Below, one piece after another: positions 35,401 to 47,400 of a DNA stretch of 64,000 bases. The DNA comes from Eustoma russellianum (taxonomy: Eukaryota > Streptophyta > Magnoliopsida > Gentianales > Gentianaceae), in the NCBI GenBank assembly GCA_036186865.1, contig AP025046.1, positions 37,632,517 through 37,696,516 on the forward strand, given 5' to 3'. Both the position numbers and the translations under genes were made by a program. The stretch's first letter is position 1. Each line of letters opens with the position of its first letter. The notes beneath the pieces are model-generated. The model was given only the letters and a program-made list of their open reading frames with translations. It was not told where the DNA came from and made no database searches.

Positions 35401-38400
35401 CTTTAATTCCCCATTGAGAAATGCATTTTTAATATCTAGTTGTACTAAGTTCCAGTCCAGATTTATAGCAACAGAAAAAATGATTCTTATTGTGTTTAAC
35501 TTAGCAACTGGAGCAAAAGTTTCAGCATAGTCAATGCCATAAGATTGAGTGAAGCCCTTTGCAACAAGCCTTGCTTTATATCTATTAAGAGTTCCATCAG
35601 AATTGTACTTTAATGAAAATACCCATTTACAGCCTACTGGGGAAATATGTTTTGGCTTAGAAACAATGTCCCATGTTTTGTTCTTTGTAAGGGCCGCCAT
35701 CTCTTCATAGACAGCATGTCTCCATTCCTTTTGACTTAAGGCCTGTTCAATTGAGACAGGTACAGTAACATTATCCAGGCTAGTGGTAAATAACTTAAAC
35801 TCTGGTTTCAGTCTATCATATGACACAGCATCATGCAAGGGATATACAGACGTATAGCTTTTATGTCCTAGAAACTTATGGTATTTTAAACACTCACGGG
35901 ACCCCTTCCTAATAGCAATAGGTAGATCACTAGTTTGAGGTATATCCACAACTGACTCACTATGCAGAGGTTGGATATCATGGTTGGCAGACTCAGTTAG
36001 TGAGTTAGAGGAGTCAAGAGGGAGATTTACCTGTTGTTTTACCTGTGGTTTTTTCCTGGAATAGACATACGTAATGGGCAACAGTGGTCTGGGCTGTGAT
36101 CTGTCAAAGCCCCTTTCTGATTCCTCTACTGGACCTTCCTGATCATCCTTGTGAGTTAGTGGTTTGGGCTGTGATCTGTCAAAGCCCCTTTCTGATTCCT
36201 CTACTGGACCTTCCTGATTATCCTTATGAGCTTCCTCCGCATTACCTTCAGACTGTCTTTGTTCACCCATTGTTGCGTTTGGGGCACTCCCCACAACTGA
36301 GACATCGATGGTACTCCAGAAGTCTTCTTGATTTCTGTTAGTACTGCTTTCTGATGGAGATGAAAAATAAGGTGAGTTTTCATCAAATGAGACATCTAAT
36401 GTAGTATATACTTTCCTGGTGTGTGGACAGAAGCATTTGTACCCCTTTTGGAATCCTGAATACCCAATGAAGACACACTTAACAGACCTCTTGTCCAGTT
36501 TTCCTCTAAACTGTGGCTGTAAGTAAACAAAAACAGTACATCCAAATATTTTTAATGGCAGTTCAGATAGTAATAGGCAATGAGGAAAAACACTGAGCAG
36601 TTTGTCTTTTGGACTAGTAAATTCAAGTACTCTAGAGGGCATTCTATTTATCAAGTAAGTAGCAGTTAGGACAGCCTCTCCCCATAAATACTTGGGGACA
36701 TTCATAGAGAACATCAGTGATCGAGCAACACCTAGAATGTGTCTGTGCTTCCTTTCAGCGACCCCATTCTGTTGGGGAGTATAAACATTAGATGTCTGAT
36801 GGTGAATTCCTTTCTCTAGTAAAACAGTTTTCATTTCTTCACTGAGGTACTCACTGCCATTGTCAGATCTGAGGTTTTTAATACAAGTATTAAACTGATT
36901 TTGAATCATGGAAATGAACAGTTTAAAGACCTGAGATAACTCTGACTTGTGTTTCATCAAGTAGATCCAGGTAACTCTTGTGTGGTCATCTACAAAAATC
37001 ACAAACCATCTACTACCATTGACATTAAGGACCCTAGATGGTCCCCAAATATCAGTATGAATCAAGTTAAAAGGCTTACTCTCCTCATACCCTTTTGCAG
37101 GATACTGAGCCCTAGAATGCTTAGCATACATACAGGTTTCACACTTAAGAGAATCCATAGATATTCCATTAAACAGATCAGGTTTGACCTTTTTTAAATA
37201 CACAAAATTAGCATGTCCAAGCCTTCTGTGCCAAAGCAAAATGAGAGCTATTCTAGAATTGTCAACTCTAGAAACATTGTTTTTGTTCAAGACAGAGTAC
37301 ACACTGCTAGAATAACCTCCAAAACACACTGTTGCAGAACTGGCAGTGTCCAGAAAATACAATCCATTCTTATGATTAGCATTGTCAATCACCTCCTTGC
37401 TGGTCCCATCCTTCATAGCTTTCCCTTGAAAGCATGAAGAAAGGGAGGATGATAGGAAATAGCACTGGTTAGGGGTAAAAACAGTAAAACAACTATTATC
37501 AACCATCAGTTGTCTAACAGAAATGAGATTACAATCAAGACCAGGAACATACAGAACATGCTTAAGACACAGCTTGTCAGATAACCGTATATTCCCATAT
37601 CCTAAAATTTCAATACTATCACCATTAGCAACTTTAACCTTCTTAGGACTATTAAATGAGTTAAAATTACTCAACTGTGACCTATTAAAGGTCATATGAT
37701 TGGTAGCCCCGGAATCAATGATCCACATTAAAGACTTACCAACCCTACCTGTACTGGCCATGGTTGCCCTGACTTCATCACTGGAATGTTGGCTCCTGTG
37801 AGTCCTTTGGCTGTCAAGAACCCTGAGCACTGCATCTAGTTGTGCTTGGGTGAAGACAGTCCCTGCACCATCATCAGGCTCAGCAACAGCAGCCCTGGGA
37901 TGCCAAGAGTCAGCATCTGACCTCCAAGAACTACTTGAATCTGATCTCCCTGCATGGTTTTGTTTCTGATTGATTGGCTTAAAGTATGGAGGTGGCTTAA
38001 CTGTAGATCCTGGTCGCCTGTAGCACTCCTCAACAAGGTGGCCCGCTCTTTGACAAAATTTACAGTATTTCTTACCATAGTTGTTAGACTTAGAGCCAGT
38101 CTTCTTAGCAACCAGTCCAGTTTCCTTCAGACTCTCCACAGCCCTGCTCCACGGTAGGTAATTTCCACCATGCAGTTTCTGATTTGTAATGGTAATAGAT
38201 GTAATAGATGCTGAATCAACAATGGTTCCAGATCCAACATGTCCAGATGTGGAACCAAGTGTTTTCTCGTCTGCATGCGTAGAGGTGATTTCACTTCCTT
38301 GATCTGCCATGGACGAAAGGAGATAACAAACTGAGAAAAGATAAAAACCTTTAAGATTTGATTGTTAGATCTGGAGGAGGCTGTGAGATGATGAAGAAGC

Positions 38401-41400
38401 CTTGAAGAGGTTTATAGCAAACTCAAGCAGTTGGTAGGTGAGATAATGACAGAAAATTCGTAGAGAGCATTAAAGATTGAATGAGACAACTGATTTGAAA
38501 TGAGCTGTGAAGAAATTGGCGTGTGAAATCAAAATAGAGTATTCAGAGGAATAGAGGATGAAAGAGCTTAAAGTCTTTCAGACTACATTAAATGCTATCA
38601 GTTTCTCGAAAGATGACCCGGTACGAAATGAGAGAGATTTTCCCAAAAATAATGCAACTTCCGGAGGGTCTTTAATTTCTGTTTGCTTTGACGGAAATTT
38701 TAACGGGGTAAAGGAATGGTTAATGACGGTGGTAGAAAGAAATGATAAAAGTAGTGATTTCAAGTAGCCAGCTGTCGACCCCTTTCCATGCAAGTGAACA
38801 GCTGGCTTGGAAAGAAGAGTATTTTACATGCAAGTGAACAGCTGGCTTGGAAAGAATATTATATATATATATATATTATGATTTTTTTTTTTTGAGAATT
38901 TTGCTTTCCGTTTCGCAAATAAAAGAAAGTGAAATATAATCTTTACTTTTGCTTTGTTGTTACAAGAATACCCCCGTCAGATGGCTTCTTCCTTTATCCT
39001 TTTTCTGCAGAAGATTGGTTAGCAGATAATATTTTTTTCCTTCTTCTCTGCAACTTTCTCTTTTGAGATGAAGAGACACCCAGCTTTCTTCGGGAAGCCC
39101 CTTTTGAAAGATTGAACTTGTAGTGAAGACGTTATGAAAAACTTTGAGAAGAAAATGATTCTCTGTAAGTAGTTGGAACGATTTTTTTTCTTCTCTTGTC
39201 GCAGTTTTTTCTGCGGATAGTTTGATGATCTTCAACCTTGTGCTCTGATACCATAAAGAGATAATGAAGCTAACCAGTAGGATATTATTGAAGATTGAAG
39301 AGCAGTAAATTTGAGAACAAAAAGTTCACTTGTATTCATAATCCTTCCAGTATATATATATACAATAGGTCCAACGGTAATATACTTCTACACTACTGTA
39401 TACAACGGTTACATAGTAATACTTTGTCATCTAGTGACTGACATCAAACGGCTATAACAATCTCAACAAATACTTCACAAACCTGTATCTAAGACCAAAA
39501 AAAAAAAAAAAGATAAGAAACAGTTTGCTCCTCTTATTGTCATTTCACAAACCGAGAAATCCATGCATTGAATTCTGATGCATACATATGTGGGTCCAAT
39601 GGAGAATTTCGAAGACCATTTAGAACGTTTTATTTCTTAGCTGAATAGACATTTTTGACTAATGCTTACACCGGCTTCTAGGTGCAAGACTATTCTGATG
39701 TTCTGTGCTGCTAATAAGTCGGTAAAACCAGAATGGCAATCCTTGAAGGAAAAGAATTGGCAGCATGACCACCAGACTTTGCTGTTACCAATGCCTGCCG
39801 GAATTGGAGGTAACAAAGAACGCATTCAGTTCCACAAGGAACATAGAAATAGCAGCAACTCTACTTGTTAAAGACTTCGCAATATGGTAAGTATTGTGCT
39901 TCTAGAAACCATAATCAACAACAAATTGTCCTTTTGATAAATCTAAATGCGACAATACCAAAATTTGGTGTGGTACTCAGTGTACTGATGAGGAACTGCA
40001 TGATGGAGTGGGCAAGGAACCTGGCCCTTAAGTTACATGGTTCTTGCTATGGAGGCAAAAATAGCAGAATAAGGAGAAGCAAGCAAGAGCGAGGACATCA
40101 TCAACCTAAAGGTGAACTGCACGTCACACACACTTTCAGCAATAACATTATGATGTATATCTAGTTACAAACTACACATACGTCCAGTAGTAACAGAGAC
40201 AAACACCTCACGGCGTTTCCTTGCGTCCAAAGATTTATAGTATATTCATTCTATACCAACAAGAATTTTAAAACAAGCAAACAACAGAACAAAAGATATT
40301 CAGATAAATGAGGGACAGAAACCCAGATTTAAACATGTAGACCATATAAAGAAGATACATATCTGTTTTTCCCCCCAGCTTGTTAAGCAGGTCCACCCCA
40401 TATTAATTGAGAACAGTTGCTCTGAGATTAACTTGCAGAATCTTTCACGTTGAGTAATGTTATACAAAAACAGTTATAACCACTCTAAATTTGGTATGAA
40501 ATCATAAGCCTTCAATGACGGTGCACATAATTAAGAATGAGTATAATTGCTCTCTCTCTTTTTTCGGTTACATAATTGCTCTCTTTTCTCAGTGACGCTG
40601 ATGGAAAGTATCTATTCAACTATCAAAATCTATTAAAAATAGAAAAAAAAAAAAGAAAACAAGGCTGATGCCACAGCCCACATGTACCTGTTTACGAGGA
40701 ACGCGGTCCATAAATTTAGCAGTATCTTGATGGGACTCAATTGGGAGAGACTGGCCAACGAAATTCATTCCATTTAACTGTGCATGTCGAGAAAAGTTCA
40801 TAGACATTGGTGACGGAGTTGAATTTGGGACAGATGCACTTGGTAAATCAGCCTTATAACCCTCTCCTCTGAATACTTCTGCATCTGACACTGTGTGCAA
40901 ACTCTTACAAAGCCTCTGCATGGTTTTGAGGAGATTATTCAACAAAATCTGCTGTTCAGCATTCCCTCTCACATTGACAGGAAGAAAAAGCTCCAAAACA
41001 TAATCATCATCCTTGGTGTGTGAGCTTCTTAACCTGATTGCAACAGCAGCATTTAGGCCATACTTGCGAGAATGATGAACTAAGGGATATTCACTTATAT
41101 CGTATTCTTTTATATCATGGAAGAAGAATGGATGATTTGATTGGAGAGCTTTCCCGACAATACCTTGTCCCTCCTCAAGATAATGTTCCATACAAGCATG
41201 AACAAACCCATCCATATATTGATCATTTACAAAGCAAGCCTTGCCCTCTATGCATAATATATCCTTATCTTTTCTACCAGTAGCACTACCTCTCGTACGC
41301 ACTCTTACAACTTCATCACTTACCCCTTCCCTATAATAACAAGGAATCCATGTCAATGCAAGAGGCAACTGATGCTCGCAACACACAGTTTCTAAGACAT

Positions 41401-44400
41401 CTCTAGTCTCAGTTAGAGCAGATCTTTGATTCTTTGAGAGACTCTGCAATTCATCAAATGTTGAGCAATCATTATGCAACATGAATAGAAGAGCTTATCC
41501 CTAAAATGAAATACAGGAAAACGCAGTCATTTATGAAAAGAAAAAACAACACTGGAAGCAGTTTCCATTAAGAATGCACTCCTCAGTCCAAGGTACAGTC
41601 AGCATACCTGGTGATGAAGTCGAGGAGGTGCACTGCTACGTAAATTCACAGCCTGCAAATGATTGACCCAAAAAGCTAAGCCAAATGTTATGCTTACCAC
41701 AAAGCTTTAAATTACAAACTAATTCTTTGAGTTGATTCTACTATTTACTACAACACCATCACGCCAACACAAATCCAAGAGGTGACCAATATTTACTCAG
41801 TCTGAGTGAAGAAGTATTTTCCATAGTTATATGATCTGTGGCAGTCTGACTTCAGATAATGAAAGAAAAGTAAAAAAGTAGTATTAACAATGAGCACATA
41901 AGAGAAGAAACTGGGAGTAATAAAACAGAGACTATAACAGGGTTAAATCTCCCTATAGCTAAGGTGTATACTAGGAGACACTTACAGACCAATAGTGATG
42001 AATTAACCACAGGAACATAGAGTTATCCTGAACTTGAACTCTCTCCAGATAATAGGCCTATTGCCATAGGTACTAATTCCCATGTGTTGTTTCTTAAGAG
42101 AGCTGTCATTTCTTCATAGACAGCATCCTTCCAATGTGATATTGCCAGTGCTTCATGAATATCTCTTAGTATCAAGTTCATCATTAGCTTTTCTGGGCAG
42201 ATACTTCTCCCAGTCTGAAGTGGAATTGGGTATGTTTGTTTTCTGAATCTCTGCTTCCAATATAGAACTTCAGCGTTCCCAGTGAAGCTTCCCGTGTTCC
42301 TGGCTTGTGTAGTTTGAGCTCTTATACATGCCCAGAATCCATAATATTTTTAGTGGTTGATATATATTGATTTCTTAAGTTTAGACTTGCTGCTCCTGCT
42401 GGTGGCCGGGTGGGGTGAGGGTTGGGGCTTAACTAGTTTCATTGCTTCCATCATTTAAGGACTTGAATTCAGTTTTATAGGCCAGCAGGGGATGATCAAT
42501 AAAAAATACTGACTATGGAGGCTGATGGATTTTCGAAGGTCCAGGGACTGTGCTGCTTCAGTATAACGTGGAAACACAATTCATTTTGGTAATTGTGAGC
42601 ATCGCCCGACCACAATGTGTGGACAAGTCAGTGAGGCTTAACCTCGGAAACGTGTTCGTAGATTCTAACGTTATAATATATCCTGACAATTCCTTTTGGA
42701 GTCCTAATTCTACATTATTTTTGAATTGTACACAAAAATATGATCTCTCAAAGCCAACCTTCAGAAGTATTAGACAAACTCAGATTTACCAATGTCACCT
42801 CTGTAGGCTATGAAATCATTTTATTGTTTGGCTCTTCTTTATGCTGAAGTATCTGAGAGCGCAAAAATGTGAATCCATCCTCCCCTGTCTGAAGTCATTT
42901 CTTAGTGGGGTGATCTCACAACATCAATGATGCTCCAAAAACTCTCTCTTTCACTTATACGATTTTCTATGTTAGTAGTCTTTGAATATATGCATTGTCT
43001 TCATCAAATGTGACATCTAGGGTTATAACATCTTCTTAGTGGTAGAACAATAACATTTATACCCTTCTTGTGTTCTAGAATATACAAGGAAGATACACCT
43101 AGTCGACCATGATCCAGTTTACTTTTTAAGTGTGACTGTACATGTACATATGCATTGCATCCAAACAGTTTAAATGTTAAAACATATAACAATTATCAGA
43201 AAAGTGTTCAAGCAATAACTATTTAGGAGTTCTATAAGATAGTACTCTATAAGACATTCTGTTAATTAGATATGTGGCTGTAAAGACTGTCCCTCCCCAA
43301 TAAAACTTGGAAACATTCATTGAAACATAATTGTTCTAGTTATTTCTAGCAAATGACTATTCTTCCTTTCAACTACTCCATTTCGTTGTGGGGTATATAT
43401 ACAGAAAGTCTGATGATGTATTCCCTTTTCATTCATAAACTCCCTAATTGTTTTGTCTAGATATTCAATTCCATTATCTAATATGACGGTTTTCATAGTG
43501 ATTCCAAACTGATCCTAGACTAGGTTGACAAAGGTTTTGAGGATCTATCCTACTTCAAACTTGTGGTTCATTATTCATTAAGTATACCCAAGTTATCCTT
43601 GTGTGATAATCAACAAATGTAATAAACCATCTTGCTCCATTAATGTTAACATTCCTATAGGATCCTCAAACATCTACGTGTACCAATTTAAAAGGCGATG
43701 TAGGTTTATACACCTTGGCAGAATAATAAGCTCTATGTTTAGCAAGTTGTCAAACTTCACAACAAACACCTGAATATTAAAACTTGAAAATATTTTTGCC
43801 ATAAGCCATTTCATGTATACAAAGTTGGGATGTCCCAATTTCTTATGCCACAGCAAAACCTGATCCTTACTTTATTCGATACTAGAACATACATATATTC
43901 TAGCTAAACCATCTTGTTTCTTGTTTTTAATTTTATCTTCACCTGAAACCAATACTCACATGGTGAAAAATACACACGACAATTGTTATCTTTAATTATT
44001 TTTCCTACTGATATCAAATTGAAATTTAAGAAGAAAACATGTAGCACATTATTAAAGAAATAGTTTGCTTGTTTGATTAACCATACCCTTACCAATAACT
44101 TGCAAGTTCACTCCATTGGCTATCTTTACCTTTTTATGATTAGTAAATAATTCATACTACGAAAACAAAGTATAACAAAGCAACACCGTCTTGTAGCATT
44201 GGACGTCGTATCCGACATAAAAGATTGAAAAAACAAAGGCTTATATAACCCAAGATAAGTAGAACTTGAAAGAAGCTAAGCAAGCAGAGTTTAGAAAAAT
44301 AATATTAGAGCAAGAAGTCTTAAAAGATTCAAGTGGTGATGCAAAAGAAGAGTGGAAGGATGTGGTGGTAAAGATAAAGAAAATAGCAATAAATTTCATT

Positions 44401-47400
44401 GACGAGACAAAAGGTCGAGCACCTCCAAATAAAAAATCTTGGTGGTGGAAAGAAGAAATGCAATCCAGAATAAAAACCAAGAGAACTAGTTACAATAACC
44501 TAAAGGCTGCAGAAATCAAGGGAGTTGGGAAAAATATAGGCTTGCTAAGAAAGGAGCTAAACAGGCCGTAAGTGAAGTCAAATTAAAGGCATTTGAAGAT
44601 TTTCATAAGTGTTTGGGCACAAAAGAAGGTGAAACAGATGTGTATAAAATTGCTAGAGCGAGAGAAAGGAAGTCAAGAAATTTGACTCAAGTTAAATATA
44701 TTAAAGACGAAGATAACAAGATCTTAGTAAATGAAAAGACAATACAAGATAGATGGAGAAAATAGTTTGTTAAATTTTTTAATGAATCAATGGATGATGA
44801 ACTCTTATTGGTCGGGTTACGTAACTCTAAAGATGATAGAAACTTAACATATAGCATGAGAGTACAATTGCTAGATGTAGAAGATGCTTAGAAGAGGATG
44901 AAAAATGGTAAAGCGATTGGACCCGACGGTTTTCCAGTTGAGACTTGGAAACGCCTAAGAAAAGAAGGTATTATGTGGCTCACAGATCTTTTTAACTAGA
45001 TTGTGAAGCTCAGTAAGATGTCTGACTAGTGGAGGAAAAACGCTTTCGTACATTTGTATAAAGACAAAGAAGATATACGAGATTATGGAAATTATAAAGG
45101 AATTAAGTTAATGAGCCACAAAATGAAACTCTAGGAACGATTGATAGAGAAAATACTTCATAAAAAGACTAATATACCTGAAATCAATTTGGATTTATGC
45201 CGGAAAGGTAAACAATGCAGGCTAGTCATCTTTTGAGAAGATTAATAGAGAGATATTGAGAAAAGAAGCAACACTTCCATGTGATTTTTATTGACTTGAA
45301 AAAGACATGATAAAGTCTCATGAAAGATCCTTTAGAGAATGCTTGAATAAAAATGTGTGAGAGTAGCATATATAGAAATTATTAAATACATGAATGAAAT
45401 GCAACGACAAATGCAAAGACTCCAGGAGAACTAAAAAGCATAGTTTTCTTTTACAGTGGGTTTACATCAAGGATCTGCATTAAGTCTATACTTATTTGCT
45501 TTAATTATAGATAAGCTCACTCGATACATTCAAGGCAGTTCAATGGAGCATGTTATTTGCAGATGACATTGTGTTGATGAATGAAATTACAGAATGAGTC
45601 ACTGCTAAGTTGGAACGCCGGCAGGAAACACTAGAGGAAAGGGCTTCAAATTGAGTAGAAAGAAAACAGAGTATATGAAATTTAATTTTAACAACAAAAG
45701 AATTGATCTTGGAACATTGGGTGAAACTGGAAGACCAAGAGATTCACCTGAGTGAGAGTTTAAGCATTAAGATCTATACTATAGAAAGATGGAGGAATTG
45801 ACAATTATGTGAATCACAGGGTATATGCTGGATGAACAAAGGATGTGAGTAGCAAAAATGAGAATGTTAAGATAGATGTATGGACATACAAGGAAAGATA
45901 AAATAAGAAATGAACATATAAGGAGAAAGGTTGATGTTACTCCTATAGAAGAAAAGATGAGAAAGTCAATGTTAAGATGATATAGACATGTGCAAAGGAA
46001 TCCAACAGATGCACATGTTAGGCGGTGCGAGATAATAAATCAAGTGCATGTTAAACGTCGAAGAATGAGATCAAATAAGACGTGAAGAGAGATAATAAGG
46101 AAGGATATGATTTATATGACAAGTGCAGAGCATATGGTCAGTGATAAAGAAAAATAGAGACAATTGATTCATATAGTCAATGTCATGTAGAATGTATAAG
46201 ATTTAATTGAAAATTTTAAGTACTTAGTCCAGAATCACAGTTGGGATGATATGATATTTTCGAAAGTGACGTATTCTAAAGATGCATATTATGCATTAGG
46301 CATGAGGAGACACAAAAGCAGGGTAAGATTTAAGTTACGACTAAAAAAACACAAGAGAAATGATTGATCCATATAGCCAACTTCATATAGTGAAAGAAAA
46401 GGTTTGAGTGTTGTTGTATTGTAACTAGTTGATGCGACATCCTATATGCCATATATTTTATTCCTTTTATTTAATTATTTTAGGTTATTTAATTAGATAG
46501 GATATTTATAAGGAAAATTAGATAGGATAATTTTCTAAGAAAAATCAGACATGATATTTATGAGAAAAATTAGATAGGATACTTTTTTAATTGTTGCTAA
46601 GTTTTGCGAATTTTGGAGCCTATAAATAGGGCCCCTTCTATACAATTTTGATAATCTATTTCATCAATAAAATTTGAGAAATTTAAGCCATTGCTCTTGT
46701 GAGTCTTTTTTGAAGTTTGTCTTGCTCAAGTTTCTTCTTTTGAATTCAATCAATCCCTTGAGCAAATGTTGTGATCTGGATTCATCCCCTCAAGTTGTTC
46801 AAGAAGCTTTCCAATAGTTCACCAAGGTTCTTGGCAAGAAGTTTGTTGATCAAGCAAGGATTGATCAACATGGATAACAGCGGCTCTAATAAGGTTCGTT
46901 AAGAAGCTACTTCATATGGAGGGGCTAACAAGGTTCTTTGTTATTATCTTTGTTCTTTATATTCTTCGTGTCTTTCATATTCTTTGTCGCATTCTTTGTT
47001 GTCCCTCGTTTCTTTTTGTGAGTCATTCAATTTCTTGTTATTAAGAAATCTTTTGAGGGAGCATGTAATTCTATTAAGCACGCATCAACGTGGTATCAGA
47101 GCTATTTTGAAACAAAAAAATTTCATGCCTTTTGTTTTCGAAACCCTAGCCATCTATTCAAAAAAAGAATTTGTTGAGTATTGATTCTGCTTGCCTATAG
47201 TATTTCATCTTGCATTCCTTTTGGTTTCTTAGCATGCAATCTTGACTGCATGAAGTTAGGGTTATTCATCTCCTATAAACTTTGCAGCTTTCTTATCTTC
47301 ATAAAAAGTGCCACATTTTGTCTCATTCTTGTTGCACTTAGGCACCTTAGGTTGTTTGGTTTTTGTGTTTGTTAATTGTTGCTAATTTTGCTTGAGAATT

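Larger units (their letters stand above)
33995..39468 (-). mobile_element. Young Ty1/copia retrotransposon lacking the gag core, inside an NLP8 intron
   Basis: 5.47 kb, inserted in the intron between NLP8-like exons 3 and 4, in the same orientation as the gene. Perfect target duplications AATAC (33990-33994 and 39469-39473). LTRs of 215 bp (33995-34209 and 39254-39468) look identical base for base. Primer site TGGTATCAGAGCA adjoins the 5' LTR; polypurine tract TTGAGGGGGAG adjoins the 3' LTR. The LTRs end TG...TA rather than TG...CA. One long ORF (34204-38310) is intact except that the gag core is absent. The 0.94-kb leader (38311-39253) has no gene. Confidence 0.95.

Noticed and set aside
42550..42813. 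An 87-codon plus-strand ORF (contains WSPNSTLFLNCTQKYDL)
   Set aside because: It lies within the linker part of the minus-strand copia fragment, matches no family I can name, and has no supporting exon or promoter structure. Probably chance.
44520..46430. LINE considered as a possibly active element
   Set aside because: Multiple stops and frameshifts and a missing 5' part show it is a relic.
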